From contig NZ_CP019427.1 in the NCBI RefSeq assembly GCF_009834545.1, positions 4,532,001 through 4,596,000 of the forward strand: a DNA stretch of 64,000 nucleotides, read 5' to 3'. Numbering within the stretch: position 1 is the first letter of the stretch; each line of letters starts with the position of its first letter. A program made the translations under genes and the position numbers. The notes under the pieces are model-generated. The model did no database searches, was not told the origin of the DNA, and saw only the letters and a list, made by a program, of their open reading frames with translations. Source of the stretch: Pseudomonas sp. S04 (GTDB lineage Bacteria > Pseudomonadota > Gammaproteobacteria > Pseudomonadales > Pseudomonadaceae). Below, in pieces: positions 1 through 9,373 of this stretch.

Positions 1-834
1 ATGGACGCCACGCCGATCACCTTCGGCCAGGAGATGTCCGCCTTCATTGCCCAGCTCGACTACGCCGAGCGAGCCATCCGCAGCGCCTTGCCGGCCGTCT
101 GCGAACTGGCCCAGGGCGGGACCGCCGTCGGTACCGGGCTCAACTCGCCCCATGGCTTTGGCGAAGCGATTGCCGCGGAGCTCGCCGCCCTCTCCGGCCT
201 GCCGTTTGTCACCGCACCGAACAAGTTCGCCGCGCTAGCCGGTCATGAGCCGCTGACCACCCTGTCCGGCGCCCTGAAAACCCTCGCCGTGACCCTGATG
301 AAACTCGCCAACGACTTGCGCCTGCTCGGCTCCGGGCCGCGCGCCGGTTTCGCCGAGGTCAGGCTGCCGGCCAACGAGCCAGGCAGTTCGATCATGCCCG
401 GCAAGGTCAACCCGACCCAGTGCGAAGCCCTGTCGATGCTGGCCTGCCAAGTGCTAGGGAACGACGTGGCGATCGGCTTCGCCGCGAGCCAAGGTCACCT
501 GCAGTTGAACGTGTTCAAGCCTGTGATCATCCACAACCTGTTGCAATCGATCCGCTTGCTCGCCGACGGCTGCAGCAACTTCCAGTTGCACTGCATCGCC
601 GGCCTGGAACCGGATGCCGGGCAAATGGCCGCTCACCTGGAACGAGGCTTGATGCTGGTGACCGCGCTGAACCCGCACATCGGTTATGACAAGTCGGCGG
701 AAATCGCCAAGAAAGCCTACAGCGAGGGGTTAACCCTGCGTGAGGCGGCGTTGCAGTTGGGCTACCTGACAGACGAGCAGTTCGATGCCTGGGTGCGCCC
801 GGAAAACATGCTGGAGGCAGGCAAGCAGGGCTGA
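1..834 (+). CDS. fumC: Class II fumarate hydratase, C-terminal part (5' end outside window)
   Basis: Catalyses fumarate + water to L-malate in the TCA cycle (cytosolic tetramer). The frame is open from base 1; the first Met lies inside the conserved stretch equivalent to E. coli FumC 'HLQDATPL', so it is an internal codon and roughly 185 N-terminal residues are missing upstream. Visible family signatures are GTAVGTGLN and the superfamily loop [11 protein letters not shown] (about residues 127-137 here), which carries the catalytic serine, followed by the C-terminal [14 protein letters not shown] segment. The length after the match is as expected for FumC. It ends in TGA at 832-834. Identification is secure; only the start is unseen. 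Confidence 0.95.
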   Translation: MDATPITFGQEMSAFIAQLDYAERAIRSALPAVCELAQGGTAVGTGLNSPHGFGEAIAAELAALSGLPFVTAPNKFAALAGHEPLTTLSGALKTLAVTLMKLANDLRLLGSGPRAGFAEVRLPANEPGSSIMPGKVNPTQCEALSMLACQVLGNDVAIGFAASQGHLQLNVFKPVIIHNLLQSIRLLADGCSNFQLHCIAGLEPDAGQMAAHLERGLMLVTALNPHIGYDKSAEIAKKAYSEGLTLREAALQLGYLTDEQFDAWVRPENMLEAGKQG

Positions 835-875
835 AGCAGCCAGTTGGCACGCTTGCGCAGGTTATACACAATCCC

Positions 876-904
876 TGTGTGAGCGAGCCTGCTCGCGATG
901 CCCT
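876..904. repeat. REP-like palindrome remnant
   Basis: GAGCGAGCCTGCTCGC within this interval is an imperfect palindrome of the Pseudomonas REP type, between the converging 3' ends of fumC and the EamA gene. It is a single degenerate copy, so the call is weak. Confidence 0.4.
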
Positions 905-922
905 AAAGTACGCCGCATTTTT

Positions 923-1891
923 TCAACTGATCCGCGTCACCGCCGCCCGCATCCGCCGAGCCCTGAGCCCGGCAATCAGCGACGGCCCCAATGCCACCAG
1001 CGCCGACCCCAGCACCACCAGCAACGCGCCGCCATACGCCAGGCCATTGATCTGCTCGGCCTGCACATACTCAGGCCATAACCAGGCCGCCAACGCCACT
1101 GCCGCAAAAGTCACCAACGGGGTGATCGCCAGCGTTGCACTGACCCGTGAGGCTTCCCAATGGGCCAGCGCCTCGGCAAACGCGCCATAGGCAACCAGGG
1201 TATTGAGGCAGCACGCCAGTAGCAGCCAGCCTTGCAGCGGGCTCAACTGCAGCGCCTCCAGTGGATGCACCCACGGCGTGAGCAACAGGGCGCAAAACAG
1301 GTAGATCACCATCATCACCTGTAGCGAATTCCACACTGTCAGCAATTGTTTTTGCCCCAGCGCATAGAAGGTCCACACGGTGGAAGCCAACAAAATCAGG
1401 AGCACCCCGGCGGTGTAGTCACTCAAGGACGTCAGCAACTCGCTCAGGCGTTGATTGAAAAACAGCCCGAAGCCGAGCATCAGCACCAGCAGGCCAATCC
1501 CCTGCCCCAGGCTGAAACGCTCCTTGAATATCAACACACTGCCGATCAGCAACAGGATCGGGCCCACCTGCACCACCAGTTGCGCAGTGCCGGGGCTCAA
1601 TAGATTCAGGCCCATGAGGTACAGCACGTAGTTCCCCACCAGCCCGAGCACAGCCATCAGCACCAGCCAGCCGCCTTTGGGGCCTAGGGCCTTGCGGCTT
1701 GGCAGGCGCCGGGTGGCGGCTAGGTAGGCAAACAGGCACCCACCGGAAACCAGCAGGCGAAACCAGGTCACCGTGACCGGGTCCATCACCAGCAGCACCT
1801 GCTTGAGCTTGATCGGCAGGATGCCCCATAAAAAAGCGGTCAGCAGGGCCAGGAACAGACCATAGACCCAGCGACCGGACGAAATGTGCAT
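923..1891 (-). CDS. EamA/DMT-superfamily exporter
   Basis: 322-residue inner-membrane protein with about ten hydrophobic segments arranged as two repeated halves, as in EamA (drug/metabolite transporter) proteins of about 300 residues. The first segment has the typical FLWGILPIKLKQ pattern and the second half begins near residue 165. The C-terminus is basic (RARRMRAA). The ATG at 1891 is the only start that keeps the first membrane helix. It converges on fumC and has no obvious operon partner. The substrate cannot be read from sequence. Confidence 0.85.
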   Translation of the reverse strand: MHISSGRWVYGLFLALLTAFLWGILPIKLKQVLLVMDPVTVTWFRLLVSGGCLFAYLAATRRLPSRKALGPKGGWLVLMAVLGLVGNYVLYLMGLNLLSPGTAQLVVQVGPILLLIGSVLIFKERFSLGQGIGLLVLMLGFGLFFNQRLSELLTSLSDYTAGVLLILLASTVWTFYALGQKQLLTVWNSLQVMMVIYLFCALLLTPWVHPLEALQLSPLQGWLLLACCLNTLVAYGAFAEALAHWEASRVSATLAITPLVTFAAVALAAWLWPEYVQAEQINGLAYGGALLVVLGSALVALGPSLIAGLRARRMRAAVTRIS

Positions 1892-2001
1892 GCAAACCCC
1901 AGAGCAAGACGGCGAGAAAAGCCCATTCTAGGCTTCCACGCCGGCATCACACAGGGACAGTTGCGCACTAGCCGCTAATAAGACTGTATGGGTCGCTCGG
2001 T

Positions 2002-3186
2002 TCAACGCACCGCTTCGAACAACCCGCTGGCGCCCATGCCACCGCCCACACACATGGTCACGATGCCGTAGCGCAGGTTGCGGCGCTGCAGTTCGCGCAC
2101 CAGGTGCCCGACCTGGCGTGAGCCAGTCATGCCGAACGGATGGCCGATGGAGATCGAGCCGCCGTTGACGTTGTACTTTTCGTTGTCGATTTCCAGGCGG
2201 TTACGGCTGTACAGGCATTGCGAGGCAAAGGCTTCGTTGAGTTCCCACAGATCTATATCAGCGACTTGCAGACCTTTGGCCTTGAGCAGCTTGGGCACCG
2301 AGAACACCGGGCCGATACCCATTTCATCCGGCTCACAACCGGCCACCGTAAAACCACGGAAGAACGCCTTGGGTTTAAGGCCCAGTTGCAGGGCTTTTTC
2401 CAGGCTCATCACCAGGGTCATCGAAGCACCGTCGGACAGTTGCGACGAGTTACCGGCCGTCACCGAGCCGTCCTCGGCGAACACTGGTTTCAATCCGGCC
2501 AGGCTTTCGTAGGTGGTGTCGGGACGGTTGCAGTCATCACGATCGACAATGCCCTCGAGGATCTGCACCTCGCCGCTGTGCTTGTCCTCGACCTTGTACT
2601 TCACCGCCATCGGCACGATTTCATCGTCGAACAATCCGCCGGCCTGCGCCTGGGCGGTGCGCAACTGGCTTTGCAGGGCGTAGCGGTCCTGCTCTTCGCG
2701 GCTGACCTGATAACGACGGGCAACGATTTCCGCGGTCTGGCCCATGGGGAAGTAGATACCCGGCACCTGCTCCTTGAGCAACGGGTTGATCAGGTTGTCG
2801 GTGTTGACGCTTTTCATGGTCAGGCTGATGGACTCGACGCCACCGGCGACAATGATGTCGCTGCAACCCGAAGCGATCTGGTTCGCCGCAATGGCAATCG
2901 CCTGCAGGCCCGAGGAGCAGAAGCGGTTGAGGGTCATGCCGCTGGTGCCAGTGCCCAGGCGCGAGAGCACGGCCACGTTACGTCCGATATTGAAGCCCTG
3001 GGCACCTTCGTTGGAGCCGGCGCCGACGATGCAATCCTCGACGCTGGCCGGGTCGATAGCATTTCGTTGCAGCAGTGCGTTGACGCAATGGGCCGCCATG
3101 TCATCCGGGCGAGTCTGGTTGAACTTGCCACGGAAAGACTTGGCCAGGCCGGTTCGCACGCTATCGACGATCACTACTTCACGCAT
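2002..3186 (-). CDS. Acetyl-CoA C-acyltransferase (thiolase)
   Basis: Thiolase of 394 residues, the usual length for degradative/biosynthetic thiolases: thiolytic cleavage of 3-ketoacyl-CoA, or the reverse condensation. The nucleophilic Cys is in NRFCSSGLQ (Cys90), the acid/base His in GHPFGMTGSR and the second catalytic Cys in MCVGGGMGASG. An ATG at 3198 is in frame, but the GAGG ribosome-binding motif lies inside those first codons, so the ATG at 3186 (MREVVIVD) is the better start. Its upstream region abuts the REP array that begins about 110 bp away. No fatty-acid oxidation partner (hydratase/dehydrogenase) is adjacent, so the physiological substrate is unclear. Confidence 0.93.
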   Translation of the reverse strand: MREVVIVDSVRTGLAKSFRGKFNQTRPDDMAAHCVNALLQRNAIDPASVEDCIVGAGSNEGAQGFNIGRNVAVLSRLGTGTSGMTLNRFCSSGLQAIAIAANQIASGCSDIIVAGGVESISLTMKSVNTDNLINPLLKEQVPGIYFPMGQTAEIVARRYQVSREEQDRYALQSQLRTAQAQAGGLFDDEIVPMAVKYKVEDKHSGEVQILEGIVDRDDCNRPDTTYESLAGLKPVFAEDGSVTAGNSSQLSDGASMTLVMSLEKALQLGLKPKAFFRGFTVAGCEPDEMGIGPVFSVPKLLKAKGLQVADIDLWELNEAFASQCLYSRNRLEIDNEKYNVNGGSISIGHPFGMTGSRQVGHLVRELQRRNLRYGIVTMCVGGGMGASGLFEAVR

Positions 3187-3298
3187 GGCATACCTCATTG
3201 TTGTTGTCGTTCAGGGGAGTGAATCGAGGATAAATCCACCGCCCTGCCGACCGCGACAATCATTCATCCCGCGTATGCAAACCCATGGTGCTCGCTTG

Positions 3299-5455
3299 AG
3301 ATGAGGCCGGCGCAGCCAACATGGATGCAACCTGACACACCGTTATCGCGGGCAAGCCCGCTCCCACAGGTTTCATGCTTGCTTGCAAAATTTGCATGCA
3401 CCCACAATTACCGTGGGAGCGGGCTTGCCCGCGATGAGGCCGGCACAGCCAACATGAATGCAACCTGACACACCGCTATCGCGGGCAAGCCCGCTCCCAC
3501 AGGTTTCATGCTTGCTTGCAAAATTTGCATGCACCCACAACTACCGTGGGAGCGGGCTCGCCCGCGATGAGGCCGGCACAGCCAACATGAATGGAGCCTG
3601 ACACACCGTTATCGCGGGCAAGCCCGCTCCCACAGGTTTCATGCTTGCTTGCAAAATTTGCATGCACCCACAATTACCGTGGGAGCGGGCTTGCCCGCGA
3701 TGAGGTCGGCGCAGCCAACATGGATGCAACCTGACACACCGTTATCGCGGGCAAGCCCGCTACCACAGGTTTCATGCTTGCTTGCAAAATTTGCATGCAC
3801 CCACAATTACCGTGGGAGCGGGCTTGCCCGCGATGAGGTCGGCGCAGCCAGCATGGATGCAACCTGACACACCGTTATCGCGGGCAAGCCCGCTCCCACA
3901 GGTTTCATGCTTGCTTGCAAAATTTGCATGCACCCACAATTACCGTGGGAGCGGGCTTGCCCGCGATGAGATCGGCACAGCCAACATGGATGCAACCTGA
4001 CACACCGTTATCGCGGGCAAGCCCGCTCCCACAGGTTTCATGCTTGCTTGCAAAATTTGCATGCACCCACAACTACCGTGGGAGCGGGCTCGCCCGCGAT
4101 GAGGCCGGCACAGCCAGCATGGATGCAACCTGACACACCGTTATCGCGGGCAAGCCCGCTCCCACAGGTTTCATGCTTGCTTGCAAAATTTGCATGCACC
4201 CACAACTACCGTGGGAGCGGGCTCGCCCGCGATGAGGCCGGCACAGCCAACATGAATGGAGCCTGACACACCGTTATCGCGGGCAAGCCCGCTCCCACAG
4301 GTTTCATGCTTGCTTGCAAAATTTGCATGCACCCACAATTACCGTGGGAGCGGGCTTGCCCGCGATGAGGTCGGCGCAGCCAACATGAATGGAGCCTGAC
4401 ACACCGTTATCGCGGGCAAGCCCGCTCCCACAGGTTTCATGCTTGCTTGCAAAATTTGCATGCACCCACAATTACCGTGGGAGCGGGCTTGCCCGCGATG
4501 AGGTCGGCGCAGCCAACATGAATGGAGCCTGACACACCGTTATCGCGGGCAAGCCCGCTCCCACAGGTTTCATGCTTGCTTGCAAAATTTGCATGCACCC
4601 ACAATTACCGTGGGAGCGGGCTTGCCCGCGATGAGGTCGGCGCAGCCAACATGGATGCAACCTGACACACCGTTATCGCGGGCAAGCCCGCTACCACAGG
4701 TTTCATGCTTGCTTGCAAAATTTGCATGCACCCACAATTACCGTGGGAGCGGGCTTGCCCGCGATGAGGCCGGCACAGCCAACATGAATGGAGCCTGACA
4801 CACCGCTATCGCGGGCAAGCCCGCTACCACAGGTTTCATGCTTGCTTGCAAAATTTGCATGCACCCACAATTACCGTGGGAGCGGGCTTGCCCGCGATGA
4901 GGTCGGCGCAGCCAACATGGATGCAACCTGACACACCGTTATCGCGGGCAAGCCCGCTCCCACAGGTTTCATGCTTGCAAAGTTTGCATGCACCCACAAT
5001 TACCGTGGGAGCGGGCTTGCCCGCGATGAGGCCGGCGCAGCCAACATGAATGGAGCCTGACACACCGCTATCGCGGGCCCGCTCCCACAGGTTTCATGCT
5101 TGCTTGCAAAATTTGCATGCACCCACAACTACCGTGGGAGCGGGCTCGCCCGCGATGAGGCCGGCACAGCCAACATGAATGGAGCCTGACACACCGTTAT
5201 CGCGGGCAAGCCCGCTCCCACAGGTTTCATGCTTGCTTGCAAAATTTGCATGCACCCACAACTACCGTGGGAGCGGGCTCGCCCGCGATGAGGCCGGCAC
5301 AGCCAACATGAATGGAGCCTGACACACCGCTATCGCGGGCCCGCTCCCACAGGTTTCATGCTTGCTTGCAAAATTTGCATGCACCCACAATTACCGTGGG
5401 AGCGGGCTTGCCCGCGATGAGGTCGGCGCAGCCAACATGAATGGAGCCTGACACG
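3299..5455. repeat. Tandem array of sixteen ~133-bp units, each with two inverted REPs
   Basis: Sixteen consecutive units repeat every 133 bp. Each unit holds a REP in one orientation (ATCGCGGGCAAGCCCGCTCC), a spacer containing TTGCAAAATTTGCATGC, a second REP in the opposite orientation (GGAGCGGGCTTGCCCGCGAT), and a variable linker (GAGGCCGGCACAG or GAGGTCGGCGCAG, then ATGGATGCAACC or ATGAATGGAGCC). Units vary by few substitutions. Two copies (near 5075 and 5335) lack AAGC in the first REP loop, and one (near 4970) lacks one CTTG of the CTTGCTTG spacer. The array fills the whole space between the pap stop codon and the thiolase upstream region. The 133-bp period is not a multiple of three, and the short open frames inside it are by-products. 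Confidence 0.97.
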
Positions 5456-5483
5456 ACGCTTACGACTTGCCAGAGACCTACCC

Positions 5484-6995
5484 CTACTTGTGTTTCTTGT
5501 CGTGCTTGTCGGATTTCTCGAACGCCGCTTCCAGCGCCCGGTTGATGGTGCGCAGCACCTTGACCCGGGCCCAGCGCTTGTCGTTGGCCTCCACCAGGGT
5601 CCAGGGCGCGACCTCGGTGCTGGTGCGGTCGACCATATCGCCCACGGCGCCACGGTAGTCGTCCCATTTTTCGCGGTTACGCCAATCGTCCTCGGTGATC
5701 TTGAAGCGCTTGAAGGGGATCTGTTCGCGCTCCTGGAAACGCTCCAGCTGGGTCTGTTTATCGATGGCCAACCAGAACTTCACGACGATTACATTGGAGG
5801 CATCGAGTTGCTCTTCGAAGTCGTTGATCTCGCCATAGGCGCGCATCCAGTCGGCCGGCGTACAGAAGCCTTCGATACGTTCCACCAACACCCGGCCATA
5901 CCAGGAACGGTCAAAGATGGTGAACTTACCCCGCGCCGGAACGTGCCGCCAGAAGCGCCACAGGTAAGGTTGCGCACGCTCTTCCTCGGTCGGCGCGGCA
6001 ATCGGCACGATGCTGTACTGCCGCGGATCGAGCGCCGCGGCCACCCGACGGATCGCCCCGCCCTTGCCTGCCGCATCATTGCCCTCGAACACCGCGACCA
6101 ATGCGTGCTTGCGCATGCGCTTGTCCCGCAGCAAGCCGGCCAGCCGTGCCTGCTCGGTAATCAACTGCTCTTCATAGTCTTTCTTGCCCAGGTGCTGGCT
6201 CATGTCCAGGGCATCCAGCAGCCCGCGCTGGTCCACGCTGGTGGTCAGTGGCGCGGCGCTGACCTTATCCGGCTTGAGGTTGGGCCGCTTGAGGGCGGCC
6301 TGCAGGCCGGCGAGCAGGATCTTGCCTACCGCCAGGCTACGATAGTGCGGGTCGACGCCTTCGATAATGTGCCATGGCGCGTAATCGCGGCTGGTGCGGC
6401 GGATCACCCGCTCGCCGTACTTCACGAACTTGTCGTAGGTCTGGGACTGCTGCCAGTCCAACGGGCTGATGCGCCAGCTATGCAGCGGGTCGTCCTGCAG
6501 CGATTTGAGGCGGGCCTTCATTTGCTGCTTGGACAGGTGAAACCAGAACTTGAAGATCAGTGCGCCTTCGTTGCAGAGCATTTTCTCCAGGCGTTCCGCA
6601 CCATTGATGGCCTGGTCCAGCACCGCGTCCTTGAACAAGCCGTGAACCCGACCTTGCAGCATCTGGCTGTACCAATTGCCGAAGAACACCCCCATACGGC
6701 CCTTGGCCGGAAGCATCCGCCAATAGCGCCAGGCCGGTGGCCGCGCCAGCTCTTCATCGGTCTGCTGGTCGAAGGTGCGCACTTCGATCAGCCGCGGGTC
6801 CATCCACTCGTTGAGCAATTTGACCGTCTCGCCCTTGCCGGCGCCTTCGATACCGTTGATCAGCACGATCACCGGAAAGCGGTCCTGCTGCTGCAACTCG
6901 AACTGGGCTTCGAGCAAGGCTTCACGCAGCGCCGGTACTTCGGCCTCATAGGTTTCTTTATCGATCGCGTGACCGATTTCGGCAGATTCGAACAT
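5484..6995 (-). CDS. pap: Polyphosphate:AMP phosphotransferase (two PPK2 domains)
   Basis: Transfers phosphate from polyphosphate to AMP to give ADP. The protein is 503 residues with two tandem PPK2 domains, as in the class II PPK2/Pap family. Each has a Walker A: GIEGAGKGE in the N-terminal half and GNDAAGKGG in the C-terminal half, each followed by a Walker B/lid pattern (FDRSWYGRVLVERIEGF in domain 2). A longer frame exists from 7022, but GGGAG lies just upstream of the ATG at 6995, and the protein then begins MFESAEIGHAID as I recall for pseudomonad Pap. The 3' end is 29 bp from the REP array, so its transcript may run into it. Confidence 0.95.
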   Translation of the reverse strand: MFESAEIGHAIDKETYEAEVPALREALLEAQFELQQQDRFPVIVLINGIEGAGKGETVKLLNEWMDPRLIEVRTFDQQTDEELARPPAWRYWRMLPAKGRMGVFFGNWYSQMLQGRVHGLFKDAVLDQAINGAERLEKMLCNEGALIFKFWFHLSKQQMKARLKSLQDDPLHSWRISPLDWQQSQTYDKFVKYGERVIRRTSRDYAPWHIIEGVDPHYRSLAVGKILLAGLQAALKRPNLKPDKVSAAPLTTSVDQRGLLDALDMSQHLGKKDYEEQLITEQARLAGLLRDKRMRKHALVAVFEGNDAAGKGGAIRRVAAALDPRQYSIVPIAAPTEEERAQPYLWRFWRHVPARGKFTIFDRSWYGRVLVERIEGFCTPADWMRAYGEINDFEEQLDASNVIVVKFWLAIDKQTQLERFQEREQIPFKRFKITEDDWRNREKWDDYRGAVGDMVDRTSTEVAPWTLVEANDKRWARVKVLRTINRALEAAFEKSDKHDKKHK

Positions 6996-7134
6996 GAGTG
7001 GCTCCCATCCAAGATGGCCCAAGCCTAGCGGATTGACCGGCGGTTTGTGCGGGTAATACGCGCCGAGCTGCCATAGATCAGTTCCCGTTGCCCTGATCCG
7101 CTAGAATGGCGGCCTTGCCAATGCTGAGCCCGCC

Positions 7135-9117
7135 ATGAACCCTGTATTGCCCCACGCCCAGCTCGACTGGGACGACCAAGGCCGCCCGCGCTCGCGGGTG
7201 TTCGATGACGTGTATTTCTCCGACCAATCGGGCCTGGAAGAAACCCGCTATGTATTCATCGAACAAAACCGCCTGAGCGAACGTTTTGCCGCCCTGAGTG
7301 CCGGCGAAAAACTGGTGATTGGCGAGACCGGCTTCGGTACCGGGCTGAACTTCCTGTGTGCCTGGCAACTGTTTGAACAGCAGGCAGTGGCGGGTGCGCG
7401 CCTGCATTTCATCAGCGTTGAAAAATACCCGCTGAGCCCTGCCGATCTGCAGCGAGCCCTGGCCCTGTGGCCGGAACTCAAGGCCTTCGCCGAGCCCTTG
7501 CTGGCGCAGTACGTCGCCATCCACCAGGGTTTCCAGCGCCTGGTACTGGACCATGGCCGCGTCACGCTGACACTGCTGATTGGCGACGCCCTGGAGCAGT
7601 TGCCACAACTGGACGCGCAGATCGACGCCTGGTTTCTCGACGGCTTTGCCCCGGCGAAAAATCCCGAGATGTGGACCGCCGAACTGTTCGCCGAACTGGC
7701 GCGCCTGGCCGCTCCCGGCTCGACCATCAGCACCTTCACCAGCACCGGCTGGGTGCGTCGTTTGCTCAACGCCGCCGGCTTCAAGATGCGCCGCACGCCG
7801 GGCATCGGCCACAAATGGGAGATCCTGCGCGGGGCGTTCATCGCCTGGCCCGCAGAGACGCCAGCACCGGCAGCCGTCAAACCCTGGTTTGCCCGGCCGC
7901 CGCAGCACCTGGGCGAACGCCATGCGCTGGTGATCGGTGCCGGCCTGGCCGGCTGCGCGAGTGCCGCCAGCCTCGCCGCACGTGGCTGGCAGGTCAGCCT
8001 GCTGGAGCGCCACGCCGACCTCGCCCAGGAAGCCTCCGGCAACCCGCAAGGGGTGCTGTACCTGAAGTTGTCGGCCCACGGCACCGCCCTCTCGCAAATG
8101 ATCGTCAGCGGCTTCGGTCATACCCGGCGTCTGCTCGAACACTTGCACCGCGGCCACGACTGGGATGATTGCGGGGTCCTGCAACTGGCATTCGATGCCA
8201 AGGAAGCCGAGCGCCAGGCCAAGCTGGCGGCGGCGTTTGCCAGCGATCTGCTGCAGCCGCTGGATCGCCTCCAGGCACAGGCCATCGCCGGCATCGCCCT
8301 GGAACACGGCGGGTTGTTTTACCCCGAAGGCGGCTGGGTGCACCCGCCTGCATTGTGCCGCTGGCAAGCGGCCCACCCCCAGGTGCAACTGCTGGCCCAC
8401 CGCGAAGTACTGCAACTGCGCAAGGTCGACCAGCTCTGGCAAGCCTGGGATGGCGAGACCCTGCTGGCCAGCGCGCCGGTGGTGATCCTGGCTGGCGCGG
8501 CGCAGATCAAACAGTTTGCGCAAAGTGCCGACTTGCCGCTCAAGCGGATTCGCGGGCAAATCACTCGTTTAGCGCAAACCCCACAGAGCCAGAGCCTCGG
8601 CACCGTCGTGTGCGCCGAAGGTTACGTCGCCCCGGCGCGCCTGGGTGAACACACCCTGGGCGCCAGCTTCGACTTCAAGAGCGACGACCTCACGCCGACC
8701 ACCGCCGAACACCTGGGCAACCTGGACATGCTCAAGGACATCTCCCCCGACCTGGTCGAGCGCCTGCACATATCCGAACTGGACCCGGAGCAACTCCAGG
8801 GACGCGCGGCCTTCCGCTGTACCAGCCCCGACTACCTGCCGATTGTCGGTCCGCTGGCCGACAGCCAGGCCTTCACCCAGGCCTATGGCGCACTGGCCAA
8901 GGACGCCCGGCAAGTACCGGACCACCCGTGTCCTTGGCTCGAAGGCTTGTACGTCAATAGCGGCCATGGTTCCCGGGGGTTGATCACCGCTCCGCTGTCT
9001 GGCGAGCTGCTCGCAGCCTGGCTGGACAATGAACCGCTGCCCCTTCCCCGCAGCGTGGCTGAAGCCTGCCACCCGAATCGATTTGCCTTGCGCCAGTTGA
9101 TTCGCGGCAAAGCCTGA
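7135..9117 (+). CDS. mnmC: Bifunctional tRNA mnm5s2U biosynthesis protein MnmC
   Basis: Completes the mnm5s2U34 modification of tRNA wobble uridine. The 660-residue protein has two domains. The N-terminal SAM methyltransferase (MnmD/MnmC2, about residues 1-240) has a GETGFGTGLNFL glycine-rich loop and WFLDGFAPAKNPEMW. The C-terminal FAD-dependent oxidoreductase (MnmC1, from about 260) removes the carboxymethyl group from cmnm5s2U and has the dinucleotide-binding VIGAGLAGCASAASLA. The order and length match Enterobacteria and Pseudomonas MnmC. It is divergent from pap with a 112-139 bp intergenic region and is the last intact gene before the island. Confidence 0.96.
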   Translation: MNPVLPHAQLDWDDQGRPRSRVFDDVYFSDQSGLEETRYVFIEQNRLSERFAALSAGEKLVIGETGFGTGLNFLCAWQLFEQQAVAGARLHFISVEKYPLSPADLQRALALWPELKAFAEPLLAQYVAIHQGFQRLVLDHGRVTLTLLIGDALEQLPQLDAQIDAWFLDGFAPAKNPEMWTAELFAELARLAAPGSTISTFTSTGWVRRLLNAAGFKMRRTPGIGHKWEILRGAFIAWPAETPAPAAVKPWFARPPQHLGERHALVIGAGLAGCASAASLAARGWQVSLLERHADLAQEASGNPQGVLYLKLSAHGTALSQMIVSGFGHTRRLLEHLHRGHDWDDCGVLQLAFDAKEAERQAKLAAAFASDLLQPLDRLQAQAIAGIALEHGGLFYPEGGWVHPPALCRWQAAHPQVQLLAHREVLQLRKVDQLWQAWDGETLLASAPVVILAGAAQIKQFAQSADLPLKRIRGQITRLAQTPQSQSLGTVVCAEGYVAPARLGEHTLGASFDFKSDDLTPTTAEHLGNLDMLKDISPDLVERLHISELDPEQLQGRAAFRCTSPDYLPIVGPLADSQAFTQAYGALAKDARQVPDHPCPWLEGLYVNSGHGSRGLITAPLSGELLAAWLDNEPLPLPRSVAEACHPNRFALRQLIRGKA

Positions 9118-9253
9118 GGCCAGTCCGGCAACCCCTGCTTATAACCGATCGATCTAAAACTCACAGCACCGCAGCAGGTCAGTTTCTGAGTACCCGCCAC
9201 TTCCGGCGGGTTCGAGATTGACCCTCCCCAACGGAAAAACCGGTAAGGAATTT
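9118..9253 (+). promoter_or_regulatory. Original leader of the NAGGN operon, now separated from it
   Basis: This 136-bp stretch lies between mnmC and the left copy of the amidotransferase start. It holds a small hairpin (CCCGCC-ACTTCC-GGCGGG, 9193-9210), an ACGGA at 9231 and a strong AAGGA ribosome-binding site at 9245-9249, 4 nt before the ATG at 9254. By position it was the promoter/5' UTR of the 14151 gene before the island inserted. The two ANGGA motifs resemble CsrA/RsmA recognition cores, which is inference only. Confidence 0.6.
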
Positions 9254-9272
9254 ATGTGCGGATTAGCTGGCG
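9254..9272 (+). other. attL: left 19-bp direct repeat of the island
   Basis: ATGTGCGGATTAGCTGGCG here is identical to 14151-14169, the first codons (MCGLAG) of the amidotransferase. The sequences diverge immediately on both sides. This is the signature of site-specific integration by crossover in the start of that gene. From this copy a 22-codon open frame (MCGLAGVFGPG..., stop at 9320-9322) is now the only thing the original leader can translate. Confidence 0.9.
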
Positions 9273-9281
9273 TTTTTGGTC

Positions 9282-9330
9282 CGGGGGTTTTAAAGGGCTT
9301 CAGGGGGTATTCAACCCCCTAAAATCCCCC
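9282..9330. repeat. Nested inverted repeat at the left island end
   Basis: GGGGGTTTTA (9282-9291) pairs with TAAAATCCCCC (9320-9330), and inside it AGGGGGT pairs with ACCCCCT around a short loop. The structure is within 60 bp of attL. It could be a terminator, a recombination accessory site or an excisionase region; the sequence alone does not decide. Confidence 0.55.
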
Positions 9331-9344
9331 TGAAAAACGCATGA

Positions 9345-9373
9345 TTGGTATAAAAAGTGGTACGAGAATTACC
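9345..9373. other. Possible integrase arm-type site, left
   Basis: TTGGTATAAAAAGTGGTACG followed by AGAATTACC closely matches the right-end sequence at 14081-14108 (TGGTACAAAAACGGTACGTG followed by AAAATCACC). The motif GGTAYAAAAA(G)YGGTACG near both ends of the element is what is expected of paired recombinase arm-binding sites. It is an inference from similarity and position. Confidence 0.5.

Noticed and set aside
1..3. ATG at base 1 as the start of fumC
   Set aside because: Aligns to an internal Met in the conserved HLxDATP stretch; the protein would lack the first third.
3541..5063. Series of 60-75-residue repeated ORFs on both strands in the array
   Set aside because: They come from the palindromic 133-bp period; frames shift every unit, have no ribosome-binding sites, and no independent coding signal.
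3299..5455. CRISPR array
   Set aside because: Each unit is wholly repeated, including the linker; there are no unique spacers, no 20-40-bp repeats, and no cas genes. The repeats are REP palindromes.
5490..7028. 512-codon ORF antisense to pap
   Set aside because: High-GC mirror frame of a confirmed gene; composition rich in L/H/G/R/V with no domain, and no ribosome-binding site.
7078..8559. 493-codon antisense ORF to mnmC
   Set aside because: Mirror of a confirmed gene; the Gln/Gly/Arg-rich composition has no motif.
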